DNA of 64,000 nt from NCBI GenBank assembly GCA_963965975.1, contig OZ014424.1, positions 5,166,380 through 5,230,379 of the forward strand. The letters are read 5' to 3'. The stretch comes from Xestospongia bergquistia. Taxonomy: Eukaryota; Porifera; Demospongiae; Haplosclerida; Petrosiidae. The first letter of the stretch is position 1. Each line of letters starts with the position of its first letter. Positions 1-20,740 of the stretch are shown one piece after another. The notes below the pieces were generated by a model. That model ran no database searches, was not told where the DNA came from, and saw only the letters and a program-made list of their open reading frames with translations. The translations under genes and the position numbers were made by a program.

Positions 1-1159
1 GTAAAGATTCAGGTCCAATGATGGACAATGCTAAGTTTGCTAAAATGTTCAGAGATCTCAAATTATTAGACAAGAAGCTCACTGAAACTGATGTAGATAT
101 TATCTTTAATAGACCTGAAGTGAAGAGGTGAGTTGTTGTGATTTTGATATGATTTCATTCTGATCTCAATTTCAATTGTATTAAATGTCTTTTTAAGTAC
201 TAATTGATTTGTATTTGATTCCATTTTTTAGTAAAGTAGAACGCAAGATAACCTTCTCTCAATTTTTGAAGGCTCTCAAACTAGTAGCAGAAAAAAAATA
301 TCCTGGAGATACTGAAGGAATGGCTGAACTAGAAAGACAAATAACTAGTGGAAAGGGACCCAAGACTATAGGAACCAAGGTAAGTTTGAATGAGGAAACA
401 ATAGACAACTAATAAATCCATTTTATAAACTGTTGCTTATTAGGTTTTCAAAAAACTCAGTTTTTACTTTACATTCTTATTGACTATGTACACAAACACT
501 TCCGTAAAGAACCTGGCTAGATTTACAGTGAACAACAGCAACAGGTGCAATGTTAACACTATTACCACTATGCTAATGAGGCTACAAACTGGTTTCTCTT
601 GTTGTTCATTAACAAAGTGTTTAATAAAATAGTAGGAAGCCTATAATGTCATCTTAATGCTATTAGATGTTAAGTTTGCCACCTTGGTCTGCTCTCAGTC
701 CACATTCTGGTCCACTACTTTATATATATGTATATATATACGGTCTCTCTCTCTCTTTAGGAATCTGTAGATCCCTCTGTGGATGACAGACTGACAGACA
801 CATCAAAATATACTGGTAGCCATAAGGAGAGATTTGATGAGTCTGGGAAAGGCAAGGGTTTGTCTGGGAGAGAGTGGGATATAGATACAAGTGAAGGTAT
901 GATAGTTTACTAACTTCTCATTTCAGTCCATGCTATTTATAGTAACATTTACAGCATTTTTCAGTCATTGATCAATAAGAGTGTAGGAAAGCAGCTGTAA
1001 ATCACAGCTGTCTGCACTATTATTAATATTTAGGTCTTGTCATTATATAAAATTCAAACTATACAATTGCTGCAATAATTACAGAGTTCTTAAGTATCAA
1101 AATATTTACTTCTTTTTATTTCTCTATCTACAGGTTATGTAGGAGGTTATAAACAGTGA
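1..1159 (+). CDS. TPPP: TPPP/p25-alpha family protein, 5' partial
   Basis: Tubulin polymerization-promoting (p25-alpha) family protein, expected to bind microtubules. Four exons are visible: 1-127 (start lies before the window), 232-379, 761-896 and 1134-1159, all in phase. The residues match the family: [11 protein letters not shown] and TDVDIIF in the first exon, then the [20 protein letters not shown] core and a terminal GYVGGYK. The second TPPP gene at 5076 has the same exon structure, and its second exon has the same length (148 nt). Oddity: this copy stops right after GYVGGYKQ and lacks the usual GTYxKK-type tail that the other copy keeps. TPPP family membership is seen clearly. Tubulin activity is family knowledge only. 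Confidence 0.88.
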
Positions 1160-1488
1160 ACTGATCAGACAACATAATGCATCATCCATGTATATAAGTA
1201 TACTTCTAGTCTAGAGACAAAGGCATTATCATTAATCTCACATCCACATATTGTGTTTCTTTGCAGACTATCATGAACTGATCAGATAACACAATGTACA
1301 TAATAGAGATATCTTTAAATTAGTCTTTACCAATATTATGAAAAATTGTTAACTGTTGTAAATGCTAATGTCCTCTGTATTTTTCAGATCAATCATCAAC
1401 TTTACATTTATCATTTTAATCAATTTCTTTATTAATTTCTTAATTAAGGTTACACATATGCTGAGTATATACATGAATAGTGTATGTT
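1160..1488. other. Intergenic gap between convergent TPPP and ankyrin/SOCS genes
   Basis: AT-rich 3' flank between two convergent genes. It carries a near-repeat of the TPPP stop region (the ACTGATCAGA-type string occurs near 1160 and near 1275). No coding or RNA signal was recognised. Confidence 0.5.
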
Positions 1489-4400
1489 TTAATGTTCCAT
1501 CATGTCAGAACTGCTTTCAGTTTCTTTTTTTGTGTCCTCAAATTCTGGTTGTTTATCATTATTGCCTATAGCAACAATGTAATCTTGCAGGTGCTTTGGT
1601 AATGGGAGTTTTTGCACTGTAAATCCAATGGGTCCATAGTGTCCCATACTCTGGCGAATAGTCCATTTACAACATTCAGATAAAGTCTTCATTCGGACTG
1701 TTGTTAGAAGGAAAATTACATCAACTATACATATACTGTGTAAAAATTTATGGCAATATGAAGTTTAATATAGTCAAGGAAAGTAGAAGAATAAGTTACT
1801 AATAACACACTGACAATTGTGCAGCATAATGCAGTGATTTTTAATTTTTTTATTTTTATTCATGTAGATATTACATACAACCACATGTACTTACATGCTT
1901 CCTCCTCATAGATAATCAGAGAACGTCCTTCGGCATTGCTAAGAGCTGAAGAGCCAGCATTATCTTGTAACAAAATGTTTCCTCCACACTCTACCAATTT
2001 GGCTGCTAGTTTAGGTCGAGTGCAAGCAAAGTGGAGAAGAGTTGTTCCACTAGTTGGATTGATAGGAGCATTGATGTTTGCTCCATGTTCTGCCAGTAAG
2101 CAGAGACAATTGAACATCTCATTGGTTTCAACATCATAGCTATAGTAATTTGTTAAAGCAGATTGAAGAATTGATTTTCCATCAGAATCTTGGATATCTG
2201 GAGCTGCACCTATGCAATAGAAGAAAAATCTGAAAACAGTTTCAAATTTGAGAAACTGATACTATATTTGAAAACATCTAAGTATTCAGTTAACCTCCTT
2301 CCAGAAGAGCTTTCAATGCCATTACATTACTAAATTGTGCAGCTAAATGTCCAACTGTTTTATATTTGTAGTCAGCATCATCCAGTCGAGCATTAACATC
2401 AGCACCAAACTCTATTAATATTTTCAAATTCTCTGTATTTCCAACATAAATAGCTTCATGAAGTGGTAGACGTCCGGTTTCTGGATGACGATGATTCATC
2501 AGAGCATCAAGCTATAAAGAGAAATGAATAGCTTTTAAGACTAAAAGGTAGAACATTTTACAATTATAAAACAAAAAAGGCTGGAAATTTAATTCTTGGA
2601 TCACTGTGATATTTAGAGATTACTATATTGACAAATGAAGTTACTGGTCAGCTACAATTGGGTAGTTACAAGAGCCATTGATGAGGCTATGAGATCCCAA
2701 TAGTTCACAAGTGCTCAGATGCTATGAGAAGTAAGTAGTACTACTGACCTCTCCATGTTCTTTTGCATATTCCAAAAGATAGCGAAGAGCTTTAGCATTG
2801 CTGCGTTGTGTATTATCTCTGTTAAACCAAAGGCCATGAAAACTTAACAAACCAAATCCCTAGAATATAACAACGAAGACTTTGAGGCTTTGTTTTATGC
2901 ACAACTCACAAGTTTATTGACATGTTCAATGAGTTTCATTTTTGGTCTGGATAAGACCAGTCTTACAATCTCTTCACATGCTCCATGTTGCATTGCCAGT
3001 AACAATGGCGTGTTGTCATTGTCATCTTTTTTCTCTGTTTTTGCCTCTGTTAAAAAAAGAATAAGAACAACAAACTGACATGAAATTTGCTGCTAATAAT
3101 AAGTAAGAATCTTATGCATGAAAAAAATCTTTAAGTATATGATAATATTGTCTTCCTTTCTCTTGTCTATAACTTACTAAAATTGACCAACACTTCGACA
3201 CAATCCTTATCATTGAGTTCACATGCAAAATGCAATGGGGTCTTATTGCAGTCGTCCTCTGTTCCAGCTGGTCGACTAGACCTAGCACCTACAAAAACAA
3301 ACTGACAAACAGACAAAAAAAGGCACACCATTCTTTAATAAGATCCTCATACACGAACTTGTATGATTTTGTGCTGCAACTAATACCATAGCACTGTAAA
3401 ATGGGATGTCATTTTTAATCTCTTCACATATTTCACAGTATCTTCCAACTGTATATGAATCTCCTAATAATACTTTTGTACTAAACATCTTTTTGGTCAC
3501 AAAAACTGTTGATAAATCTTGCTCTTTCATGTTTAAGTACTTGCGATTACGAATACCAACTTCCAGACGCTCCTCTTCTGAATCTTGAGAAGAATATTTA
3601 TAATTAACTTTGATTACTTTAATATTAATAGTATAAAACTAGTAATTAATTCTTTAGTGTATTATACAACTTCTATATTGAGGACACTTGTTCTAGTCCC
3701 ATACTAATACTTTAGTGTATTATACAACCTCTATATTGAGGACACTTGTTCTAGTCCCATACTAATACTTTATTGTATTATACAACCTCTATATTGAGGA
3801 CACTTGTTCTAGTCCCATACTAATACTTTAAGTATATTATACAAAATCTACATTGAAGACACCTCTATACTAAAGACATTTTTTAATCTCAGAGTAAGCA
3901 TTCTAATAGAAAATTTCCACTACTGTTACAAATCTTCCTTACTGTCTGATGTCTCACTACTGCTACTAGCTCCTGGCATCATATGTCTAGTGAATCTCAT
4001 CCATCTAGAAGATCCTTCATGTTCTCTTCTATAAAGATACTCCATCATTTCCAACTCTCTCATAGATTCCAACTTGAGACTGTGATTATCAAACATTACA
4101 TGTCTAGGATCCCTAAATCTTCTTCCATAGTGTCTGTCACTTTCATAATCATTTCTACATCCAAAAGAGTAGATCTAGACCATCAAACATCAGTACTTAC
4201 AACAGTGACCTAGGATAGCTACCATTAGTAAGCTCTAGACTAGTGAACATCAGTACTTACCACAGTTACCTAGGATAGCTACCATTAGTAAGCTCTAGAC
4301 TAGTGAATATCAATACTTGGCCTAGTGTAAAGATTATTTGTAAGCTCTAAACTAGGAACAGCCATTAAACTGACCGAGGTGCATTTTCCCTATGATGCTT

Positions 4401-4931
4401 TTGCTCCAAACGATCTTGATGATATTCCATCTCTCGTCCACCTCCTCTCATAAAATCAAATGCTCTCATTCTACCAAAATGTCTCATTCTATCTCCCGCC
4501 CCTTCAGGAAATTGACTGTCTATTGTTCTTCTTTTAATTCTTCTCTTGTTTCGTTTCTTCTCTTTATTTTGTTCACGTAATACTCTCAGTTGTTCTTCCA
4601 TTTCTGCAATTTCTTTCAAACGTTGCTTTCGTTCCTTCTTTCTTCTCTGTAATCTCTTTCGTTTTTCAGCTTCTGTCTCATCTTTAGGAACTTCCTCTAG
4701 CCCCCCCACTTCATCATCACTATCTAGACCAGCATCCTCAGACTCATTCTCATCATCCTCAAGTTCATGCTCTTCATTGTTTGACTCATCACCTTCTTCT
4801 TTTTTCTTCTTACTCTTCACTACCTCATCAGTTTCTACCATACCCTTTTTCTCTTGGTCTATTTCCTCATGTTCTTCACTAGATTCTTGCATCTGTTTGT
4901 CATCCTCACTACTCTCCATGACAAATAGCAT
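1489..4931 (-). CDS. Ankyrin-repeat protein with C-terminal SOCS box and long charged N-terminus
   Basis: Probable substrate adaptor of a cullin-RING ubiquitin ligase (ASB-like). Ten exons join in frame: 4375-4931, 3943-4154, 3329-3583, 3178-3288, 2910-3046, 2749-2859, 2295-2511, 1895-2209 and 1489-1697 plus the phase links between them, giving about 707 aa. The start may be the first Met (4931) or the fifth residue (4919). The N-terminal 180 residues are Glu/Asp- and Lys/Arg-rich with a coiled-coil stretch (EMEEQLRVLREQNKEKKR). The middle holds ankyrin repeats (NKTPLHFACELNDKDCVEVL, NTPLLLAMQHGACEEIV, GRLPLHEAIYVGNTENLKIL, GTTLLHFACTRPKLAAKLV). The C-terminus, LSECCKWTIRQ...LPLPKHLQDYI, reads as a SOCS box. 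The intron at 3289-3328 is only 40 bp. Joining the charged N-terminus to the ankyrin part is inferred from phase. Confirmation would need a cDNA. Confidence 0.78.
3651..3880 (+). repeat. 58-bp tandem repeat, about 4 units
   Basis: Tandem units containing CTATATTGAGGACACTTGTT and CCCATACTAATACTTTAGTG, spaced 58 bp, inside an intron of the ankyrin/SOCS gene (between the exons ending 3583 and starting 3943). The same unit recurs near 25.3, 26.6, 43.4 and 55.2 kb. Confidence 0.9.
4180..4335 (-). repeat. 60-bp tandem repeat, about 2 units
   Basis: Two or so copies of the 60-bp family (GAACATCAGTACTTAC, CCTAGGATAGCTACCATTAG) in the first intron of the ankyrin/SOCS gene. The orientation is opposite to the large array at 11.7-13.3 kb. 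Here the gene's sense strand carries the GTAAGT form. Confidence 0.85.
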
Positions 4932-5075
4932 TCACATTTATGCAAAATTGTTCTTTAAGTAAACTAAGGGGTGGAATTACTTTGGTAGGCCATTTGTAAA
5001 TGGGCGTGGTAGTCTATATTACCTTGATTGACACCTTAACCCATCATTCAAAGAGGCTTTAGTAGGCATTTTATA
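4932..5075. promoter_or_regulatory. Probable shared promoter, ankyrin/SOCS (-) and TPPP (+)
   Basis: Only 144 bp separate the two divergent start codons. It contains GGGCGTGG at 5002-5009, a GC/CACCC-type (KLF/Sp-like) box that also occurs in several other divergent gaps of this window. Promoter use is inferred from position. Confidence 0.5.
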
Positions 5076-6410
5076 ATGGCTACTCCATCGAAGTCTTTGG
5101 AAGATGTCTTTAAAGATTTCTGTGGTTTTGGCGGTAAAGATGCAGCTCCAATGATGGATAATGCTAAATTCGCTAAAATGTGCAGAGATTTAAAAATATT
5201 GGACAAGAACCTCACTGCAACTGATGTAGACATTATTTTCTCTAAAGTAAAAGCGTGAGTTGTTCTGATTTTGATATGATTTCAATCTGATCTTAATTGC
5301 TATTAAGACTAATGTCATTTTAAATGCTTGATGATTTATATTAAAAACTTATTAAACTTTGATCATGACTAATTCATCATTTTCAGTAAAACAGAACGCA
5401 AAATATCATATACAGAATTTAATGAAGCTGTCACATTAATGGCAAAGAAGAAATATCCAGGAGATGCAAGTGGAGTGGGAAAATTAACAGCAAAAATGAC
5501 TAGTGGCAAAGGACCACAAGTCCATGGAGTAACGGTGAGTTAGTCAATATGTAATGTAACCATTTACTGAAAGAAATTCCGGTTTGTTTAGCAGAATATC
5601 TAACATTCTGTAAACAGCATTAACAGAGATTGTACAGTTTTTGTTTAGTATTGTAATGTATGGCTTCTTGTCAAAATAGAATTCCACTTTCTATTAACTT
5701 ATCCTAATATGGTTAGTATAGGGATTGTTATCTCGTGATTATTAATACAGCTTTTATAAGTTTCATTTGTAACATGATTAATACTAATTGTGTGTTGTTG
5801 TACACTATATAGCTAATGTTGTGTTATCATATGTGATGTTTCAGTAACTGGTGGTGTTTGTGTAACACTAGTAACTGTCTGTCTCTCTCTCTCTCTCTAG
5901 AAGCCACAAATTAGTCCATTATTAGACAGAATGACAGACACGTCAAAATATACTGGCACACATAAGGAGAGATTTGATGAGTCTGGGAAAGGCAAGGGTT
6001 TGGCTGGGAGAGAGTCACTTCAGAAAGGTTTATTTAACACAATTACTCTAATCTAGTAAACACTGATTAGTGTCTCTAGTGACTGCTTAATTTTTGATTG
6101 GGGAATAGGTGGAGCAATAGTACAAGGGATGTCTTAATTTAACCCTTTATATAGTGATGTTATACTATTAATAGTAACATACTAGTGTTACAAGCTATTA
6201 ATAGTAACATTTCCTATTCACTATGAATTATAACCAATTACAATAATGTAGTTGCCTCATACTGTTACACTGAAACTACACAACCATCACTGATTCTCAT
6301 TCCTAAACCACTCAGGTGCTGGTATGAGTCCCTCTAGCTTGTGTAACCATTCAGGTTATGTTTCTGGCTACAAACATGAAGGAACTTATGAAAAGAAAGT
6401 TAAAAAATAA
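5076..6410 (+). CDS. TPPP: TPPP/p25-alpha family protein, complete
   Basis: Second tubulin polymerization-promoting protein. Exons 5076-5254, 5387-5534, 5901-6027 and 6355-6410 join in frame to give 169 aa, close to vertebrate TPPP3 length. The protein starts [16 protein letters not shown] (p25-alpha start), has [11 protein letters not shown], then [20 protein letters not shown], and ends [18 protein letters not shown], the full family tail. The third-exon core is nearly identical in DNA to that of the copy at 1-1159, so the pair is a recent or gene-converted duplication with an unrelated minus-strand gene between them. The third exon follows a long TC tract that serves as polypyrimidine tract. 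Microtubule role is from the family. Confidence 0.92.
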
Positions 6411-6498
6411 GAAGACAAGCAGCCAAAATTTTACATCACTAACTTGATCACTTTTAGTTTTATTGTCTTGAAGATCTTCAAGTCAGTACTTACATGAC

Positions 6499-6536
<38 letters not shown>

Positions 6537-6728
6537 GCTATGTTAGTTTTCTTTCCTTTGAAAGTACAACCAATATATTTAAATCTCATTTATTCATTTT
6601 TTGACAATCTTTTATTTCAAAACTAGTATAGTTTTTATAATTTCAATGTTTTTTCCAACTCAACATATGAAAAGATACTATTGCTAAACTATTGTCTTCT
6701 CTTGAAATATTCCTTAGTATCTAGTGAA
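6411..6728. other. 3' intergenic gap with (CA)n microsatellite
   Basis: Convergent gap between TPPP and a minus-strand gene. It holds a CA dinucleotide tract at about 6499-6531. Nothing else was recognised. Confidence 0.6.
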
Positions 6729-7616
6729 TTAGTCTTTGCCTTTTGTCATCATATGTACAAAGACTGAGAGACCAAACCCAAGAGCACTACCATAGAGAGC
6801 ACCTGTTCCTCTCACAGCTGGTGTTGCCAATGCTCCAGCTAATGCACCAGTCCCTAATAATAAATAATAACAATAATAGACATTACCATGACGATATTCT
6901 GATGTATACTAAACAACTGGCTGTCAATGAATCAGATTATATGAGGATTTTCTTTTGATTTTATGTAACCATGGTGATTTTTACTTAATATTATATTGCC
7001 TTACCAACCACTCCATAAGTGACAAAGTCCAAATGATTTTGTCCCTTGTTGTAACGAAGTCGATAAGAACGATCAAAGACCATATCTCTAGTATCATTTC
7101 TTATCCTAGCCCACGTCAGGAGAGCAGTTAAAGCTGTCCCAAGTACCTGTTGTAATAAACATGATTTTTAGTGTTTGAAAGTTTTCAATTTATCCTTTTA
7201 TTTTCAGCTTGTAATAAATCTGATACTAAAAAATTAACTCCAAATTTTTTACCACATCAATGTACTTTATCTATCCATTGGTAAGTACCCATTTATACCT
7301 TTATTCATCTATCTGTCCATTTCATACTGAAACATTTGTCCATTTTGTTTATACTTACCACTCCATAAAGAGATGCCCGACCAGTGTAATACATGATCTC
7401 ACGAGGATTTCGTGTTCCTCGTAAATACAAAATAGGTGGAGCAAAAAGGAGAGCAATCAGAGAGGCGCTGTTTGCTCCCCTTAATAGAGTATGACGATAA
7501 AGCTCAAAATATGGATGTGCCATTTTCTCATCAACATCAGCTTCTGTAAACTTTGGCTTCTTGATTTCTGGGACCTGTTCTGGTTGCGGCTGCTTCTCTT
7601 CTTCAGCACTAGCCAT
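6729..7616 (-). CDS. Small multi-pass membrane protein, unidentified family
   Basis: Three exons (7359-7616, 7005-7146, 6729-6853) join in frame for 174 aa. The N-terminus is hydrophilic and acidic (MASAEEEKQPQPEQVPEIKK). The rest has three or four hydrophobic Gly/Ala-rich segments: SASLIALLFAPPILYLRG, VLGTALTALLTW, GTGALAGALATPAVRG and GSALGFGLSVFVHMM. The repeated Gly-rich turns resemble small mitochondrial inner-membrane proteins of the Tim17/NDUFA11 sort or DUF1757 proteins, but I cannot assign it. It is divergent from the kinase gene at 8208. Exon structure is well supported; function is not. Confidence 0.75.
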
Positions 7617-8207
7617 TGTTGTGGTAACCTAGTACATAGGAGATAATGAGATTCATAGTAGTTGTCTCCCACTAAATCATGAAAGGATTAAAAGTGGAAG
7701 GTTTATCAAAAAGTTGGTATTACTATAAGTATAGACCATCATACTATATTATCCTAATAAATAGAGATCTAACTAATACTAGGGAAATCTACTGTTAGTG
7801 TGTTGCTTTGATGATTTCTATAACTATTTTTTATTATATTTCATGTGTTTAAAGATCAAAGTATAATATATTGTAATTTAATTGATATGAAACCAATTAA
7901 AACATTGTACTATGTGACAACAATACAAAGCAATTGCCTCCGAATAATGAAACCACTTATGGAAGTTGTACACACATGAATATAGTTTAAATAGAGTCTA
8001 ATGTAATGGCTTGTTAAAGGCCTAACTATATTCCATCTTATTTATACCAAATACAGACAAATAGAGAGGAGCATACGTAGTTATTTCAGCTCACTAAATT
8101 CCTTTCTTGCTTGACTGCTTGATTAGCGGAACTTTAAACCTCACTGAGGTCCGCCCACTTAATTTACTTTTGCAGAAGTATTTTTCAAAGCTGCGAAAAG
8201 GAGAGCC
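7617..8207. other. Divergent intergenic region, probable promoters
   Basis: 591 bp between the starts of the membrane-protein gene (-) and the kinase gene (+). It is AT-rich for most of its length. Just before the kinase there is CCGCCCAC at 8151-8158, similar to the GC boxes in other divergent gaps. No gene seen. Confidence 0.45.
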
Positions 8208-9794
8208 ATGGGCAGTACTGTGTGTACTAATGGAGGTCGACAATCCGTGGTTGTCCCTGTAGATGTCAATGTTTCTATGAGAAACATACCCACTGCAGCA
8301 GCCATTTCTAAAAGATCTAGACCAAGAAGACAAGACAGTCGTGTACATCCTCAAGATCTTTCAATAAATACTTGGGAAAGTAGATCTCTCTCAAAAAAAT
8401 CAGAAAACAGCATCAACAATAAAGAAAGCAGTACTTTGTTCAGTTCCTTTAGGAGTAGACGTAGTGTGAGGATCTTCAGACGACCCAGTGATACTCATGT
8501 CAATGAAACTTTTGTGACCAGTTCAAGAGATACAAGACCTGTCTCTCTTGACATTGACAGTCAAATCTTGCAGAAGTACATGATATATAAGGTGATTGGG
8601 AAAGGTTCTTTCTCTAAAGTATTATTAGTTGAAAATAAGGTAACTAAAACGAAGTATGCTTTGAAAACAATTGAAAAAAAACGATCATTTCGAACTAACG
8701 TCCCTTGGGAAAGAGAACTTGAAATATTGAAAAGAGTACATCACCCAAATATAGTTCATCTCTTTGAGACTCATGCTACTACCAGTAAAGTATATTTTGT
8801 ATTAGAGCTTGCTACTGGAGGAGATCTTTATCAAAGACTAATATCTGTGGGACATTTCCCAGAACTCCAAGCTAAACCATTATTATATGAAATCCTGGAT
8901 GCTTTGCAATATCTGCACAAACATGGTGTTACACATCGTGACTTAAAATTGGAAAATTGTCTTTTTAAAACAACAGAGCTCAATTCACCAATACTTTTAT
9001 CAGATTTTGGACTAGCTCACCTTCGACCTGAAGATGAACAGAGTGAAGGTACATTGACACATAGTAATTAGATCAGTTAGATAAAGTTGTTTTGAAGTAA
9101 TTAATTAATATAGTGGTCATTCTTAATTAATGTTCATTATTAAGTAGTACTTTATAGCATTCTTGTGTTACTGTAGTAGAGTAACACTTGCCATCTATTG
9201 AATGATGAATGACTCAACCTGTTTACAAGAACAGTATTGTGAACACCTGCTGTAATTACCTATAGATATTAAATAAATAGGCTTGTAAAATTAATTTTGA
9301 TATACCATTTTTAGTTTGAGACCTTAATTTATAACCACTTATCAAGTTAATATACATATCAAGTAATAAAGCATACTGCTAGTCATCACCTGATAATATT
9401 GTTCTATTTTAGGAATGCAGACTACTTGTGGTACACCTGAATATATCTCACCAGAAATGCTTGAGGGTGAAATTTATACAGAACTCGTTGATATGTGGGC
9501 TTATGGAATTATTGTTTATGCTGTACTTTCTGGAAGTATGCCATTTCAAGATGATAATAAAGCAAAGATGTTTAAGAAAATCAGAGAGGGTCAATACACA
9601 TTTACTAAGGAGGTATGAGAGGGAAAGAGAGATAGAGGATGTAATGTTTAACATATATTATGTATCTTCTTTTATAGATTTGGACAGATATTTCATTTGA
9701 TGCTCAGAACTTTATTTCACAATTGTTATGCATTGACGTCAAACAGAGGTTATCAGCAAAATCAGCAATAAGCCATATCTGGATAATACAATAA
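8208..9794 (+). CDS. PSKH1: PSKH1-like serine/threonine protein kinase
   Basis: CAMK-group protein kinase of PSKH type. Exons 8208-9048, 9413-9612 and 9678-9794 join in frame for 385 aa. The kinase domain starts near residue 125 with GKGSFSKV (Gly loop), followed by the YALK lysine, HRDLKLEN catalytic loop, DFGLAHL metal site, TTCGTPEYISPEML activation/P+1 region and DMWAYGIIVYAVLSGSMPF. All catalytic residues are present. The THRDLK and TTCGTPEYI-SPE strings with ATGGDL before them fit human PSKH1 best among kinases I know. The protein starts MGSTVC, so N-myristoylation at Gly2 and palmitoylation at Cys6 are plausible, as known for PSKH1. The N-terminal 120 residues are basic and low complexity. 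The C-terminus stops right after the kinase domain, lacking the Ser/Arg tail of the human protein. Confidence 0.85.
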
Positions 9795-9944
9795 TATCAA
9801 ACAGATGGCCATAACACACTTGATTAATTTTACAAAATATGTATTATAATAATAATAATCATTACAACATTATCTCAATTAATTTTATAAAGGCAATTAT
9901 CATTTAAAGGGTTAAAATTAATTTAAAAACCCACGTGGTGTAAA

Positions 9945-11497
9945 ATGGAGAAAGAGGAGCTTGAAGTCAGTTGTTTCATTTACTGTGTATCATATCGTGT
10001 TTTAATTTAAGTAGACAACAATAATTAATGAGATTCCTGAATACTGTACTCTCCTTAGTGATATGACAATTAAAGTGAGTCAGAAAATAGCTTGTAATTA
10101 CAAAACTCTCTCTTTCACAGATTACTGAAGTGACTAAACATATTGAGACATTAAAACAATATATACTAAAGGAAGAATTCTCTACTGATAAAGTAAGTAC
10201 ACAGAACACATATAGATTATTGTCACAACAACATTAACAATTAACATACCTCTTGTTTATTAAAGGGTATCAGTTTACTTGAGTTGAAGTATCATACAAT
10301 ATTAAGGTTAGATAATGTTAATATATATTAAAGTTAATATAGGTATAAAGTTTAATACATGTACTATAGATTAGTTCATTTGTCATTGTCCTTAGCTATC
10401 TTGTCAATTTGGTTCAGCTAATGTTAGCTAAGACTAGAGGTGAATCAATTAATGGAGCACCATTTGTAGACAGATTAATCGAATTAAGAGTTGTCCTTGA
10501 AAAAATACGCCCCCTTGAGAAAAAATTGCATTATCAGATTGACAAACTTGTTAAAATTGCTACAACTGGATCAACAGGTTTGACTTGTATATAATAATAT
10601 TAAGTAGTTATTTTTAACCCCTTAGTGTCAATAAATGATTCCCTTCAATATAAACCAAACATTAAAAATTTAATTCCTAAGGTGAGAAATGATCTATAAG
10701 ACCACACCCATTATGATACATGTACATGTTTTATTAAGGTAAATGAGGAAGTACAGGAAGACGAAAATGGCACTAAAACTGGAAAATATATTCCTCCACG
10801 AGTGCACGCTATGCCTTATGGTAAGACCGATATGTTATAGGAGAATGTAAGTCTCTCTCTCTCTCTCTCCAGAAGAGGACTCTGACAAAGTACTAAGGAA
10901 AGAGAAAGAACGTAAAAAAGTTTTAAAGAGTTCTCTACTTGAAGATTTGAAAAATGAATTATCTGATGCTCCTCGTGAAATTAAAGTTAGCTATCTTAAC
11001 TCTTCCTCTATTTATTTTTCTTTGTCTATTGCTAGGATAACAGTCGAATGGGACATCACCATAGAAAACAGCGAGAGGATGAGAGGGAAAAAGAGCGATA
11101 TGAAGAGGACTACTTTGTGAGAATTGGTACAAGAAAAAGAAGTCGTACTGAAGGCATGACAGAGACAATAGAGGATCTACTGGATTTTGGAGATTTAGGA
11201 GGTCTAACTGGACGACAAGGACGTGGTAACAGAAGAGACAAGGTCAGAAATTTAGGAATAGAATTTGTAGTATGAGAGATAGTGTTCTTGTGTCCTTAGA
11301 GATTCAGAATTGACTTATTTTATTATTACTTTGTCAATTGTTTCTTTAGAGGTCAAAGTTCAGTAAATCCACCAATAGGAAAAGAATACTAATGAGAAAG
11401 TTACAGACAAAAAAATCTCGAGGTAAGTTAGGGGTTAAAAATGTCCTAAAACTTTAATACTGTTATTTTTAAAGGTCAAAGAAGACAAAAACTTTAA
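9945..11497 (+). CDS. NGDN: Neuroguidin (Sas10/Utp3/C1D family)
   Basis: Nucleolar protein of the Sas10/Utp3 family, expected in small-subunit rRNA processing (yeast Lcp5 relative); vertebrate neuroguidin also binds eIF4E/CPEB. Ten exons (9945-9965, 10121-10192, 10266-10306, 10396-10577, 10626-10681, 10739-10820, 10873-10985, 11036-11242, 11350-11422, 11475-11497) sum to 870 nt, 289 aa, with every phase matching. Key matches: LLELKYHTILSYLVNLVQLM, RLIELRVVLEKIRPLEKKLH, YQIDKLVKIA, KYIPPRVHAMPY, and a basic C-terminus with DFGDLGGLTG and a Lys/Arg-rich end. The first exon is only 21 nt, so the start is the least certain part; it was chosen for phase and a GTCAGT donor. Confidence 0.9.
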
Positions 11498-11599
11498 ATT
11501 CTATTATTTTTGCACCAAAAAAAAAAAACTGTAATCAGTTATTTAATACTTGGTGTATCATGTGAAATCTGGCTTATTAATGAGTGTTAGAAGTTAGTC

Positions 11600-14162
<2,563 letters not shown>

Positions 14163-14277
14163 TATAAGCAGAGAACTTCAAGGTCTGGTTTACAAATTTG
14201 CTGACACTTATTCACGCCCACTAATAAACGGGCACACCCACTAATTAGATTACTTACTGCACAAATTTTAAGACAAA
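14163..14277. promoter_or_regulatory. Probable bidirectional promoter, PDCD6 (-) / m-AAA protease (+)
   Basis: 115 bp between divergent start codons with CACGCCCA at 14213-14220 and GGCACACCCA nearby. These match GC/CACCC boxes in other divergent gaps here. Use as promoter is inferred. Confidence 0.5.

Positions 14278-20740
<6,463 letters not shown>

Noticed and set aside
4392..4962. Ser/Phe-rich plus-strand frames of 62 and 138 codons
   Set aside because: They are the complement of the Glu/Lys-rich exon of the ankyrin/SOCS gene.
8094..8354. Minus-strand frame over the kinase start
   Set aside because: Shadow of PSKH1-like exon 1; no splice partners or recognisable residues.
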